From contig NZ_JANUGP010000008.1 in NCBI RefSeq assembly GCF_024753135.1, positions 228,068 to 292,067 of the forward strand: DNA of 64,000 bases. Direction: 5' to 3'. A program made the translations under genes and the position numbers. Numbering within the stretch: position 1 is the first letter of the stretch; each line of letters begins with the position of its first letter. This DNA is from Streptomyces pyxinicus (GTDB lineage Bacteria; Actinomycetota; Actinomycetes; Streptomycetales; Streptomycetaceae). Below the pieces are notes generated by a model. The model had not been told where the DNA came from and searched no databases. It saw only the letters and a program-made list of their open reading frames with translations. Below, piece by piece: positions 54,364-63,933 of the stretch.

Positions 54364-55692
54364 TCACAGGCCCACGTCCCGCGCGCGCAGGTCGTCCAGG
54401 GACTCGCGGCGGACCAGGACGCGGGCCACGCCGTCCCGTACGGCGACCACGGGCGGGCGGCCGACCAGGTTGTAGGCCGAGGCCATGGAGAGCTGGTAGG
54501 CGCCGGCCACCGGTACCGCGATCAGGTCGCCGGGGCGGACGTCGGCCGGGAGTTCGGCGTCGGCGGCCAGGACGTCGCCGGCCTCGCAGTGCCGGCCCAC
54601 CACGGTCGCCGGGGCACGCTCCGCGGTGCTGCGCCGGCCGATCAGCCGGGGGGCGTAGCGGACGCCGTACAGGGCCGGGCGCGGGTTGTCGCTCATGCCG
54701 CCGTCGACGGCCACGAAGACCTTGCCGCCGGTGTGCTTCACGGCGAGGACGCGGTACAGGGCGACACCGGCGGGGCCCACGATCGCCCGTCCCGGCTCGA
54801 TGAGCAGCCGCGGCACGGGCAGCCCCGCCGTCGCACACGCGTCGGCCAGTTCCGCGCGGACCCGGCGGGCCAGTTCGGTCAGGTCGAGGGCGTCCTCGCC
54901 GGGCCGGTAGGCGATGCCGTGGCCGCCGCCGAGGTCCAGCTCGGGCAGGACGAGGCCGTGCTGCTCGTGCACGCGGGCCATCAGGCCGACCATGCGGCGC
55001 ACGGCGGCGAGGTACGGCTTGACGCCGGTGATCTGGGAGCCCAAGTGGCAGTGCAGGCCGGTGAGTTCGAGCTGCGGCTGGTCGAGGATGCGGGTGATGG
55101 CGTGCTGCGCGTGGCCGTCGGCCAGGGAGAGGCCGAACTTCTGGTCCTCGGTGCCGGTACGGATCTTCTCGTGCCCGCCCGCGACGATGCCCGGCACGAC
55201 CCGGACCAGCACCTTCTGGTGGCCGTCCGGCCCGAGGGCGGCGGCCAGCCGGGCGATCTCCGAGGGACTGTCGATGACGATGCGGCCGACGCCGAGGCGC
55301 AGCGCGGTGTCCAGGTCGCGCGGCGACTTCGCGTTGCCGTGCAGCACGATCCGCTCGGCCGGGAAGCCGGTGGTGACGGCGAGTTCGAGTTCCCCGGCGG
55401 AGCAGACGTCCAGGCCGAGGCCCTCCTCGTCGGCCCAGTGCGCCATCGCGCGGCACAGGAACGCCTTGGCGGCGTAGACGACTTCGGCGTCGGGGAAGGC
55501 GGCCCGGTAGGTACGGCAGCGGTCGCGGACCTCGGCCTCGTCCAGGACGTAGACGGGGGTGCCGTAGCGCTCGGCGAGTTCGGCGAGGGGTACGCCGCCG
55601 ACGGCCGGCAGGCCGGGGACGGGCTCGGTGGTGGAGGCGGGCCACACCGACAACTCGGCGGCCGGAGCGGTGGGTTCGTGGACGGTGGTCAT
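54364..55692 (-). CDS. lysA: Diaminopimelate decarboxylase
   Basis: 442 residues. Fold-III PLP enzyme making L-lysine from meso-DAP. PLP lysine in VVYAAKAFL, HCHLGSQI, GGGHGIAY, EPGRAIVG and the catalytic cysteine in RHCEAGD. The motif is CEAGD, not the usual CESGD, a minor variation seen in some Streptomyces paralogues. A second Streptomyces lysA is common elsewhere, so this may be an accessory copy. SAV_915-like gene upstream, 12 nt away. Confidence 0.9.
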   Translation of the reverse strand: MTTVHEPTAPAAELSVWPASTTEPVPGLPAVGGVPLAELAERYGTPVYVLDEAEVRDRCRTYRAAFPDAEVVYAAKAFLCRAMAHWADEEGLGLDVCSAGELELAVTTGFPAERIVLHGNAKSPRDLDTALRLGVGRIVIDSPSEIARLAAALGPDGHQKVLVRVVPGIVAGGHEKIRTGTEDQKFGLSLADGHAQHAITRILDQPQLELTGLHCHLGSQITGVKPYLAAVRRMVGLMARVHEQHGLVLPELDLGGGHGIAYRPGEDALDLTELARRVRAELADACATAGLPVPRLLIEPGRAIVGPAGVALYRVLAVKHTGGKVFVAVDGGMSDNPRPALYGVRYAPRLIGRRSTAERAPATVVGRHCEAGDVLAADAELPADVRPGDLIAVPVAGAYQLSMASAYNLVGRPPVVAVRDGVARVLVRRESLDDLRARDVGL

Positions 55693-55704
55693 GGCCGGTC
55701 CCTC

Positions 55705-56043
55705 TCAGACGGTCCGCAGCGCGGGGACCCGGGGCGCGACCGGGGTGACCGGTGCGGGCGCGGGCGCGGTGAAGCGCGGGTCCACGGTGACGACGGTGAC
55801 GCCCAGCGGCGCGGTCAGCGCCCGCAGGGCCCCTTCGGCGAGCCGGACCCACGCGTGTCCGGCGCCGAGCGCGGTGGTCAGCCGGCGCTCGGAGGTGAAG
55901 GCGACGGCGGTCCGCCCGCCGAGCGGGGTGCGGAACAGCCGGGCCGCGCAAGCGGAGGGACCCGGCCGGACCGGGACGTACAGGGGCCCGGCCGGGAACC
56001 GATCGGCGGGTTCGGGGTCGTCGTCGTGGCGGGGTTCGTTCAT
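55705..56043 (-). CDS. SAV_915-like small protein
   Basis: 112 residues. RLFRTPLGGRTAVAFTSERRLTTALG and WVRLAEGALRALTAPLGVT resemble the SseB-like/SAV_915 family found in Streptomyces; function unknown. ATG 56043 has GGAGG 6 nt upstream. The C terminus is a Pro/Ala/Val tail. Probably co-transcribed with lysA. Confidence 0.72.
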   Translation of the reverse strand: MNEPRHDDDPEPADRFPAGPLYVPVRPGPSACAARLFRTPLGGRTAVAFTSERRLTTALGAGHAWVRLAEGALRALTAPLGVTVVTVDPRFTAPAPAPVTPVAPRVPALRTV

Positions 56044-56332
56044 GTCGTGCCTCCGGGAAACGCGAGGTGCGGACGGTCGGTGTGGCCCCGGCGCGGGGAG
56101 GCGGACCGGGGCACACAGCCGACGGTATGCCCGCGTCCGGCGGCCCCGGCGCGGGCCTGACGGGACACTGACGGCGGCCGGCCCGCCCTTGACGGGACGC
56201 TGACGCACCCGCGCACGCCCCTGACGCCGCGCGCACCGCCGGCACCGTACGCACCGCCGCCACCGCGCGCACTGCCGGCACCGCGCGCACCGCCCGCACA
56301 CCGGCGCGGCCACCCGCTAGGCTGACGTCCGC
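56044..56332. other. Divergent intergenic region before the riboswitch
   Basis: Contains a run of GCACCGCC/GGCACCGCGCGCAC words (about 56205-56310) and, at its right end, TAGGCT (56318-56323), a likely -10 for the riboswitch transcript. No gene. Confidence 0.5.
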
Positions 56333-56530
56333 AGCTGGTTCGCCCCGTCCGCCAGGCGGGGAGTCGTAAGAGGGAACCCGGTGGGAATCCGGGACTGCCC
56401 CGCAGCGGTGAGTGGGAACGACCGCCGTCATACGCACTGGGTCCGAGGTACGGGGCCTGGGAAGCGACGGCCAGTAGGTGTCCTCCGGGAGGGAGGACGG
56501 GCCCGCGAGTCCGAAGACCTGCCAACTGCC
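56333..56530 (+). ncRNA. Cobalamin riboswitch controlling metE
   Basis: The conserved blocks are in order: GTCGTAAGAGGGAACCCGG, GTGGGAATCCGGGACTGCCC, CGCAGCGGTGAG and the B12 box AGTCCGAAGACCTGCC (56509-56524). It lies 165 bp upstream of metE on the same strand. Adenosyl- or methylcobalamin binding should switch off the B12-independent methionine synthase, the known logic in Streptomyces. A TAGGCT -10 is 10 nt upstream of the first pairing element. Confidence 0.95.
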
Positions 56531-56695
56531 CGCGTGCGGACCGTTCCGTGCGCGGAGTTCCGGTGACCTCGTGGGCGGGTCGGCGTGCGTCAGGTGAAGC
56601 GGCGGGCCCGTGTGCCGTCGCCCTCCGTCGCGTTCCCTTCGCGTCCTCGTCCCGTCGCCGGGACCTCAGGGATCCATCTCGCGAAGGAGATCTCC

Positions 56696-59014
56696 GTGAC
56701 CACCGATTCCGGCGCCGCACGGGCCACCGTGTACGGCTACCCGCGTCAGGGACAGAACCGGGAACTGAAGAAGGCGATCGAGGGCTACTGGAAGGGCCGC
56801 GTCACCGCCGACGCCCTCCGTGCCACCGCCGCCGAGCTGCGCCGCGCCAACTGGCGACAGCTCGCCGAGGCCGGCCTCCACGAGGTCCCGACCGGGGACT
56901 TCTCGTACTACGACCATGTGCTGGACACCTCCGTCATGGTCGGCGCGATCCCCGCCCGGCACCGGGAGGCGGTCGCCGCCGACCCGCTCGCCGGGTACTT
57001 CGCGATGGCCCGCGGCAGCCAGGACGCGGCGCCGCTGGAGATGACCAAGTGGTTCGACACCAACTACCACTATCTGGTACCGGAGTTGGGCCCGGAAACG
57101 GTGTTCGCGGCCGACTCCGCCAAGCAGGTCGACGAGCTGACCGAGGCCCTGTCCCACGGCCACGCCGCACGGCCCGTCCTGGTCGGCCCGGTCACCTATC
57201 TCCTGCTCTCCAAGCCCGCTCCCGGAGTGGCGGCGGACTTCGACCCGCTCACCCTGCTGAACCGGCTGCTCCCGGTCTACGCCGACGTCCTCGCCGACCT
57301 GCGCGCGGCGGGAGCGAGTTGGGTGCAACTGGACGAGCCGGCCCTGGTCAAGGACCGCACCCCGGCCGAGCTGAACGCCGCCGCCCGCGCCTACCGCGAG
57401 CTCGGCGGTCTCGCCGACCGGCCGCGGCTGCTGGTGGCCTCTTACTTCGACCGGCTCGGCGAGGCGCTTCCGGTGCTGGCGAAGGCGCCGGTCGAGGGGC
57501 TGGCCCTCGACTTCACCGAGGCCGGCGCCGGCAACCTGGAGGACCTCGCGGCCGTCGGCGGGCTGCCCGGCAAGCGCCTGGTCGCCGGAGTGGTGAGCGG
57601 CCGGAACGTCTGGGTCAACGACCTGGAGGCGTCCCTGACCACCCTGGGCACCCTGCTCGGCCTGGCCGACCGGGTCGACGTGGCCGCCTCCTGCTCCCTG
57701 CTGCACGTCCCGCTGGACGCGGCGGCCGAGCGGGACATCGAACCGCAGATCCGGCGCTGGCTCGCCTTCGCGGAGCAGAAGACGGCCGAACTCGTCACCC
57801 TCGCCAAGGGATTGGCCCACGGCACCGGCGCCATCACCGCGGAGCTGTCGGCGAACCGGGCGGACCTGGCCTCCCGGGCCAGTTCGCCCATCACCCGGGA
57901 CCCGGCGGTGCGCGCGCGTGCCGAGGCGGTGACGGACGCCGACGCGCGCCGCTCGCAGCCGTACCCGGAGCGGGCCGCGGCCCAGCGGGCGCACCTGCGG
58001 CTGCCGCTGCTGCCCACGACGACCATCGGCTCGTTCCCGCAGACCGGTGAACTGCGCGCCGCGCGGGCCGACTTGCGGGCCGGCCGGATCGACACGGCCG
58101 GCTACGAGGACCGCGTCAGGGCGGAGATCCAGGAGGTGGTCTCCTTCCAGGAGAAGACCGGCCTCGACGTCCTGGTGCACGGCGAGCCCGAGCGCAACGA
58201 CATGGTGCAGTACTTCGCCGAGCGGCTCACCGGCTACCTCGCCACCCAGCACGGCTGGGTGCAGTCCTACGGCACCCGGTACGTGCGTCCGCCGATCCTC
58301 GCCGGGGACATCTCCCGCCCCGGGCCGATGACGGTGCGCTGGACGTCGTACGCCCAGTCGCTGAGCGACCGCCCGGTCAAGGGCATGCTGACCGGCCCCG
58401 TCACCATGCTGGCGTGGTCGTTCGTCCGCGACGACCAGCCCCTCGGCGACACCGCCCGGCAGGTCGCCCTCGCCCTGCGCGACGAGGTGGCCGACCTGGA
58501 GGCGGCGGGCACCTCCGTCATCCAGGTGGACGAACCCGCGCTGCGTGAGACCCTGCCGCTGCGGGCCGCCGGTCACCCGGCCTACCTGGAGTGGGCCACG
58601 CGGGCGTTCCGGCTCACCACCGCCGGGGTGCGCCCGGACACCCAGATCCACACGCACATGTGCTACGCCGAGTTCGGTGACATCGTCCAGGCCATCGACG
58701 ACCTCGACGCCGACGTCATCAGCCTGGAGGCGGCCCGCTCGCACATGCAGGTCGCCCGGGAACTGGCCGCGCACGGCTACCCCCGCGAGGCCGGGCCCGG
58801 GGTGTACGACATCCACTCCCCGCGCGTCCCGGACACCGAGGAGGTGGCGGCGCTGCTGCGCACCGGCCTGAAGGCGATCCCCGCCGAGCGGCTGTGGGTG
58901 AACCCCGACTGCGGCCTGAAGACCCGCGGCTGGCCGGAGACCCGCACCTCCCTGGAGCACCTGGTCGCCGCCGCCCGCACCGTCCGGGCGGGACTGCCGG
59001 CGCCGCGGGACTGA
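56696..59014 (+). CDS. metE: Cobalamin-independent methionine synthase
   Basis: 772 residues, two barrel halves. Methylates homocysteine from 5-methyl-THF triglutamate. Zinc site: HTHMC (His and Cys) and [11 protein letters not shown], plus the conserved Glu/Asp in [23 protein letters not shown] marks the second half. GTG 56696 follows AAGGAGA. Regulated by the upstream cobalamin riboswitch. Confidence 0.96.
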   Translation: MTTDSGAARATVYGYPRQGQNRELKKAIEGYWKGRVTADALRATAAELRRANWRQLAEAGLHEVPTGDFSYYDHVLDTSVMVGAIPARHREAVAADPLAGYFAMARGSQDAAPLEMTKWFDTNYHYLVPELGPETVFAADSAKQVDELTEALSHGHAARPVLVGPVTYLLLSKPAPGVAADFDPLTLLNRLLPVYADVLADLRAAGASWVQLDEPALVKDRTPAELNAAARAYRELGGLADRPRLLVASYFDRLGEALPVLAKAPVEGLALDFTEAGAGNLEDLAAVGGLPGKRLVAGVVSGRNVWVNDLEASLTTLGTLLGLADRVDVAASCSLLHVPLDAAAERDIEPQIRRWLAFAEQKTAELVTLAKGLAHGTGAITAELSANRADLASRASSPITRDPAVRARAEAVTDADARRSQPYPERAAAQRAHLRLPLLPTTTIGSFPQTGELRAARADLRAGRIDTAGYEDRVRAEIQEVVSFQEKTGLDVLVHGEPERNDMVQYFAERLTGYLATQHGWVQSYGTRYVRPPILAGDISRPGPMTVRWTSYAQSLSDRPVKGMLTGPVTMLAWSFVRDDQPLGDTARQVALALRDEVADLEAAGTSVIQVDEPALRETLPLRAAGHPAYLEWATRAFRLTTAGVRPDTQIHTHMCYAEFGDIVQAIDDLDADVISLEAARSHMQVARELAAHGYPREAGPGVYDIHSPRVPDTEEVAALLRTGLKAIPAERLWVNPDCGLKTRGWPETRTSLEHLVAAARTVRAGLPAPRD

Positions 59015-59018
59015 TCCG

Positions 59019-59066
59019 GTGAACCGTCTCCGCCGGGCGCCCGGCCGGGCCCGGCGGAGCGTTCAC
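59019..59066 (+). terminator. Hairpin terminator of metE
   Basis: CTCCGCCGGG (59028-59037) with CCCGGCGGAG (59050-59059), extended outward by GTGAAC/GTTCAC with a small internal mismatch, starting 5 nt after the stop. Confidence 0.65.
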
Positions 59067-59201
59067 GGTGATCGCCGACCGCGCAGGGTGAGCGGTGGTG
59101 GCCGCCTGTGCGCACCGGGCCCCGGACGCGTGCGGTTGTCGTCCGTCGTACGGCACGGGATGCTGAGGAGGGCGTACGGGCGTACGAAGGGAAGCGGGGT
59201 C

Positions 59202-61565
59202 ATGGAGCGTTTTCCGGACGGGGCCGACGTCGACTTCCACAGCCCCCTGGACCTGTCCAGAGCCGCTGCCGCCGTCCTGGACGCCGAAGGCCGGGTCTCC
59301 GGGTGGGGGCCTTCGGCCGAGCGGCTGCTGGGCCACGCGCCCGAGGAGGTGCTCGGGCTGCCGGCCGCCCGGCTGCTCGCGGCGGAGCCCGCGCAGCGCC
59401 TGTCCGCCCTCTGCCGCGCGCAGGGCCCCCGCAGCACGGTCCTGGAGCTGCGCTGCCGGGACGGACGCGCCCTGCGCGCGGCCGTGACGTTCAGCCCGCT
59501 GGCGCACCAGGGCGCCGCGGCGACGGTCGTGGTGGCGGCCGACCTGGAGGCGCTGCGCGGCTGGGAGGCGCAGCTGGCGATGCTCCAGGGCCTGGCGACC
59601 GAGTCCGACGTGGGTCTGACGATCTTCGACACGCGGGCACGGGTCGTGTGGGGCAACGTCTCCACCGACCTGGAGCTGGGCGGGATCGCCCAGTACGTGG
59701 GCCGGCCGGCCGGTGACCTGTTCCCCGAGGGCGAGTTCATCTCCCGGCACCATCCTCCGGACGAGGACCGGATCATCGAGCACGTGCTGACCACGGGCGA
59801 GCCGATCACGGGCATGCACTACCGGGGGCGGGCCCCCTCCGACCCGGTGCGCGAGCACGTCTGGTCCTGTTCCTACCACCGGCTGGTGGACGCCCGCGGT
59901 GAACCGCTCGGGCTGTTCGAGGAGTCCCTGGACATCACCGACCGCTACCGCGCCCAGGAGCGGCTGTCGCTGCTGGTGCGGGCCGGGAAGCGGATCGGGG
60001 CCTCGCTGGACGTGCGCCGCACCGCCGCCGAGCTGGCGGACGTGGCGGTGCCGCAGCTGGCCGACGAGGTGCTGGTCGAGCTGCCGCCCGCGGTCATCGA
60101 GGGGCGCCGGCCGCCGACGGGCTCGGCGCCGGGGCACAGTCTGCTGCGTATGCACGGCCGGAGCCCGGAGGAGTTCCGGACCAGCCCCGTCTCGTACCCG
60201 CCGTCCTCGCCGCAGGCGATGAGCCTGGCCACCAGCCGCCCCGTGCTCGACACCGCGCCGCCGGACGGCACCGGCCCGGCCGCCGCCCACTCCTGCCTCT
60301 TCGTCCCGCTGGTCACCCGCGACGCGGTCCTCGGCCTCGCCACCTTCCGGCGCACCGGCAACCCCGACCCCTTCGGGCCCGAGGAGCAGGCGCTCGCCGT
60401 GGAACTGGCCGAGCGGGCCGCCGTCGGCATCGACAACGCCCGCCGCTACACCAGTCAGCAGGCGGCGGCCCTGGTCCTGCAACGCAGTCTGCTCCCCCAG
60501 CACCTGCCCGAGCAGAGCGCGGTGGACGTGGCGTACCGCTATCTGCCCGCCGACAGCCGGGTGGGCGTGGGCGGGGACTGGTACGACCTGATCCCGCTGT
60601 CCGGTGCCCGGGTGGGCCTGACCGTCGGTGACGTGGTGGGGCACGGCGTGCACGCGGCGGCCACCATGGGCCGGCTGCGCGCCACCGTACGGACGCTCGC
60701 CCTGCTGGACCTGGACCCGGCCGAGCTGCTCACCCGGCTGGACGGCCTGGTCGCGCAGGAGGCGGAGCCGGACACGGACGACGGGCTCGGCGACGAGACA
60801 CTCGGGGTCACCTGCCTCTACGCGATCTACGACCCGGTCAGCGGCCGGTGCGTGTGGGCGAGCGCCGGCCACCCGCCGCCGATCGTGGCCGACGCGAGCG
60901 GCGCGGTGGCCTGGTCCTCGCTCGCCCCCGGGCCGCCCCTCGGCCTCGGCGGGCTGCCGTACGAGAACGTCGAGCTGAGCCTGTCGGACGGCAGTGTGAT
61001 GGCGTTCTTCACCGACGGGGTGGTGGAGGACCGGCGTACCGACATCGACAGCGGTATCGACCGGCTGTCGCAGGTGCTCGCCTGGCAGCGCTCCCCGCTG
61101 GAGGAGCTGTGCGACCGGGCGCTGTCGGCGCTGCCGCCCGGCCCGCAGTCCGACGACGCCACCCTGCTGCTGGTGCGCGCCCGGCGGCTGGCCGACGCGG
61201 ACGTGGCGGACCTGGAGCTGCCGCCCGACCCGACCGTGGTGGCGCACGCCCGCGCCCGCACCGAACGCCAACTGGCGGACTGGGGCCTGTCCGAGCTGTC
61301 CTTCACCGCCGCCCTGGTGGTGAGCGAACTCGTCACCAACGGCATCCGGTACGCCACCGGTCCCGTCACGCTCCGCCTGATCAGGGACCGCGCCCTGCTC
61401 TGCGAGGTCTCCGACAACGCCCACACCGCCCCGCACGTCCGCCGCGCCCGCCGCGACGACGAGGGCGGCCGGGGCCTGTTCCTGGTGGCCCAGCTGACCC
61501 AGCGCTGGGGTACGCGGTACACGTCGTCCGGCAAGACGATCTGGGCGGAACTGGCGCTGCCGTAG
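59202..61565 (+). CDS. PAS-GAF-SpoIIE phosphatase with C-terminal HATPase
   Basis: 787 residues. Two PAS-like sensor regions (about 15-110 and 120-250; SCSYHRLVDARGEPLG), a GAF domain (about 265-410; SCLFVPLVTRDAVLGLATF), a PP2C/SpoIIE phosphatase (GGDWYD, VGDVVGHG, ASAGHPPPIV, FFTDGVVE) and a GHKL ATPase (SELVTNGIRYA, EVSDNAH, EGGRGLFLVAQL). Opposing phosphatase and kinase modules in one protein control an anti-anti-sigma factor; the partner is unlinked. ATG 59202 with GAAGGGAAG upstream. Confidence 0.92.
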   Translation: MERFPDGADVDFHSPLDLSRAAAAVLDAEGRVSGWGPSAERLLGHAPEEVLGLPAARLLAAEPAQRLSALCRAQGPRSTVLELRCRDGRALRAAVTFSPLAHQGAAATVVVAADLEALRGWEAQLAMLQGLATESDVGLTIFDTRARVVWGNVSTDLELGGIAQYVGRPAGDLFPEGEFISRHHPPDEDRIIEHVLTTGEPITGMHYRGRAPSDPVREHVWSCSYHRLVDARGEPLGLFEESLDITDRYRAQERLSLLVRAGKRIGASLDVRRTAAELADVAVPQLADEVLVELPPAVIEGRRPPTGSAPGHSLLRMHGRSPEEFRTSPVSYPPSSPQAMSLATSRPVLDTAPPDGTGPAAAHSCLFVPLVTRDAVLGLATFRRTGNPDPFGPEEQALAVELAERAAVGIDNARRYTSQQAAALVLQRSLLPQHLPEQSAVDVAYRYLPADSRVGVGGDWYDLIPLSGARVGLTVGDVVGHGVHAAATMGRLRATVRTLALLDLDPAELLTRLDGLVAQEAEPDTDDGLGDETLGVTCLYAIYDPVSGRCVWASAGHPPPIVADASGAVAWSSLAPGPPLGLGGLPYENVELSLSDGSVMAFFTDGVVEDRRTDIDSGIDRLSQVLAWQRSPLEELCDRALSALPPGPQSDDATLLLVRARRLADADVADLELPPDPTVVAHARARTERQLADWGLSELSFTAALVVSELVTNGIRYATGPVTLRLIRDRALLCEVSDNAHTAPHVRRARRDDEGGRGLFLVAQLTQRWGTRYTSSGKTIWAELALP

Positions 61566-61582
61566 GGGGCGGGGGTGGGTGG

Positions 61583-62668
61583 TCAGAGGCCCAGTACGGC
61601 GCGGGCGGTGAGGAAGTAGATGACCAGACCGGTGGCGTCGACCAGGGTCGTGACCATCGGCGCCGACACCACCGCGGGGTCGATGCCGAGGCGCTTGGCG
61701 AGCAACGGCATGGTGCCGCCCACGGTCGCTGCCCAGCCGCAGATGATGACCAGCGCCACGGCGACCACGACAGCGATGTGCACACCGACGAACAGGGTGC
61801 CCAGTACCAGCCCGAGGAGCGCCAGGATCGCGCCGAGCACCACACCCACCCGGCACTCCCGCCATACCACCGTCGGCAGGTCGGACACCCGCACCTCCCC
61901 CACGGCCAGCGCTCGCACGGCAGCGGTCGCCGCCTGCGCACCGGCGTTGCCGCCCGTGCCGATCAACAGGGGGATGAACGTGGCCAGTTGGGTCACCTGC
62001 TCCAGGGTGCTCTCGAAGGCCTCCGTCACGGTCACCGTCAGCGTCGCGGCGATCAGCAGGAGCAGCAGCCACACCACGCGGTACCGCGCGAGCCGCCACA
62101 CGGTGGCCGCCAGGTAGTGGCCGGTCCAGGGCTCGGTGCCGGACTGCCGGGCGATGTCCTCGGTGTCCGAGTCCTCGATCACCTCGACGGCGGCGTCGAC
62201 GGTGAGCAGCCCCACGAGCCGCTCCTCGCCGTCCACGACGGGCACGGCGAACGCCCCGGTCTCCCGCATCAGCCGCGCCACCCCCTCGGCGGGGTCGTCG
62301 GGGCGCGCGCGGGCGGCCGGCGTCGCGGCGTGGGCGGCGACGGCGTCCTCGGGCGCGCCGAGCACCAGGTCCCGCAGGGCGACCATGCCGTTCGGCCGGC
62401 CCGCCGGGTCCACCACCGGAAGGGCGTACAGGGTGTCGGCTTCGGCCCCCCGGTCGTGGATCACCCTCAGAGCCTGACGTACCGTCATGTCGGTTTCGAG
62501 CACGAGGAATCGGGTCGTCATATGACGGCCGACCGAGTCCTCCGGGCAGGAGGCCGGGGAGGAAGCCGGGCAGGAGGCCGGGCTGGAGGGCGACTCGGAG
62601 GGCAGCGCGCTCTCGGGCGCGCCGAGCCGGGTGTTCCGAAGCCCGAGGGGCGGCTGGATGTACGTCAC
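61583..62668 (-). CDS. mgtE: MgtE-family magnesium transporter lacking the N domain
   Basis: About 361 residues. A CBS pair (PEDSVGRHMTTRFLVLETD; then GLLTVDAAVEVIED) leads to five TM helices with the pore motif FIPLLIGTGGNAGAQA and ICGWAATVGGTMPLLAKRLG. The Mg-sensing superhelical N domain of about 120 residues is missing, replaced by a low-complexity Pro/Ser/Cys segment. GTG 62668 has GAGGTGA 8 nt upstream and keeps the conserved PEDSVG linker. Without the N domain gating by Mg may be altered. Convergent with the SpoIIE gene (17 nt). Confidence 0.85.
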   Translation of the reverse strand: MTYIQPPLGLRNTRLGAPESALPSESPSSPASCPASSPASCPEDSVGRHMTTRFLVLETDMTVRQALRVIHDRGAEADTLYALPVVDPAGRPNGMVALRDLVLGAPEDAVAAHAATPAARARPDDPAEGVARLMRETGAFAVPVVDGEERLVGLLTVDAAVEVIEDSDTEDIARQSGTEPWTGHYLAATVWRLARYRVVWLLLLLIAATLTVTVTEAFESTLEQVTQLATFIPLLIGTGGNAGAQAATAAVRALAVGEVRVSDLPTVVWRECRVGVVLGAILALLGLVLGTLFVGVHIAVVVAVALVIICGWAATVGGTMPLLAKRLGIDPAVVSAPMVTTLVDATGLVIYFLTARAVLGL

Positions 62669-62988
62669 GGCGAGATCACCTCGGCAGAACGGTCTGATGG
62701 GTGGCTGCTGCTCGGAGGCGCGCACCGGAACCGTCACCGACGGGTGGGGGTGAGCTGCGGAACGTCAGGGCTCACGCGGGTGGAGGGCCACGGTACGCGG
62801 GGGCGGACTCGGAGGTTCGCTCTGCACGGCGAACCACCTCCCTCCGGTACGCGGCGCTCGGACTGACGGACAGTCGGGCTGACAGACAGATCGTGCGCAC
62901 CGCGTCCGGCGGACGCGAGCCGCGGGGACGATCTGCGGGGTTTCTTCCACGCCGGACGTGCCGGCTGAAGGAAGCGTGCACGTGCTCC
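62669..62988. other. mgtE upstream region
   Basis: About 320 bp with no convincing gene. A hairpin is formed by GGAGGTTCGC (62811-62820) and GCGAACC-AC-CTCC (from about 62830). It could be part of the mgtE leader, but I do not see the conserved M-box sequence. Confidence 0.4.
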
Positions 62989-63030
62989 CGTGCCGCCCCG
63001 GCGGGTCGGGGAGCCCGCCGGGACGGCACG
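62989..63030 (-). terminator. Strong hairpin terminator of the VOC gene
   Basis: CGTGCCG-C-CCCGGCGGG (62989-63005) pairs with CCCGCCGGG-A-CGGCACG (63014-63030): 16 bp with one mismatch, 8-nt loop, 6 nt after the stop. Confidence 0.8.
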
Positions 63031-63036
63031 TCACGG

Positions 63037-63786
63037 TCAGGCGTGCTGGACCAGTGCGAAGGTCACGCCTGCCGGGTCCGTCAGCACGGCGACGCGTCCG
63101 ACGCCGGGCAGCTCGGTGGGGACGGTGACGACCCTGCCGCCCAGGGAGGCCGCCGTGACGGCCGCGCCGTCGATGTCCTCGACGCCGAAGTGCAGGGTCC
63201 AGCCGGCCGCGCTCTCGGGCCCGCTGGTGACAGCGCCGAACTCCACGACACCCCCGGCGAAGGTCAGGTGCGCGGCGGCGCCCCCCGCCGGTGCGGGCAC
63301 GGTCGACGTCCAGCCGAAGACCTGCGCGTAGAACGCCCTGGCACCCTCGACGTCCGGGGTGCGCAAGCCGTACCAGGACGGCGCGCCCGACTCCCGCACC
63401 AGGCCGGAACCGATGTGCTTGTCCGGCTCCCAGGCGCCGAAGAGCGCACCGTCGGGCGCCCGGTACACGGCGGCGGTGCCGGCCGGCCCCACCTTGGTGG
63501 GCGGACTCACCACCCGGCCGCCCGCCTGCTCGACCGCCTTCGTCGTCGCATCCAGGTCCTCCGACATGAAGTAGACGCTCCAGCCGGCCGAGTGCTCCTG
63601 GCCCTCACGCAGCGCCACCGCGCCTACGATCTTCTCTCCGTTCAGCGTGAAGTTCACGTAGCCGCTGGGGAGTTCGAGGGCTTCCCAGTCGAAGAGCGAG
63701 CCGTAGAAGGTGCGGGCGCCGGGGACGTCGGTGGTGTCGAGGTCCGCCCAGCAGGGGGCGCCGGCCGGGTGACGAGAGATCTTCAT
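63037..63786 (-). CDS. Two-domain VOC (glyoxalase/bleomycin-resistance-fold) protein
   Basis: 249 residues, two tandem beta-alpha-beta-beta-beta modules (residues 8-120 and 132-248; WADLDTTDVPGARTFYGSLF and YGLRTPDVEGARAFYAQVFGW). This resembles actinobacterial VOC proteins annotated as hydroxylase or resistance-like. The usual His/Glu metal ligands are not all present, so ligand binding rather than catalysis is possible. ATG 63786 with AGGAGAACC upstream. Confidence 0.85.
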   Translation of the reverse strand: MKISRHPAGAPCWADLDTTDVPGARTFYGSLFDWEALELPSGYVNFTLNGEKIVGAVALREGQEHSAGWSVYFMSEDLDATTKAVEQAGGRVVSPPTKVGPAGTAAVYRAPDGALFGAWEPDKHIGSGLVRESGAPSWYGLRTPDVEGARAFYAQVFGWTSTVPAPAGGAAAHLTFAGGVVEFGAVTSGPESAAGWTLHFGVEDIDGAAVTAASLGGRVVTVPTELPGVGRVAVLTDPAGVTFALVQHA

Positions 63787-63933
63787 CGGTTCTCCTCGGG
63801 TCGCAGCGACTGATCTTCTCTCAGCGTGGCCGTAGCCGACGGACGGCTCCAGCCGGCGCCGGCAACTAGCCGATTCCTGCCGCGTGCGGGGCCGTTCGCG
63901 GTGATTTCGTGCATCGCGAACGGCTCGGCCCGC

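Noticed and set aside
58719..62099. 1126-codon frame opposite metE and the SpoIIE gene
   Set aside because: Spans a terminator and two confident genes; no recognisable domain.
62669..62988. M-box (ykoK) magnesium riboswitch before mgtE
   Set aside because: A hairpin is present but the conserved GGTGAGGCTCC-type core and long-range elements are not seen. A covariance search would decide.
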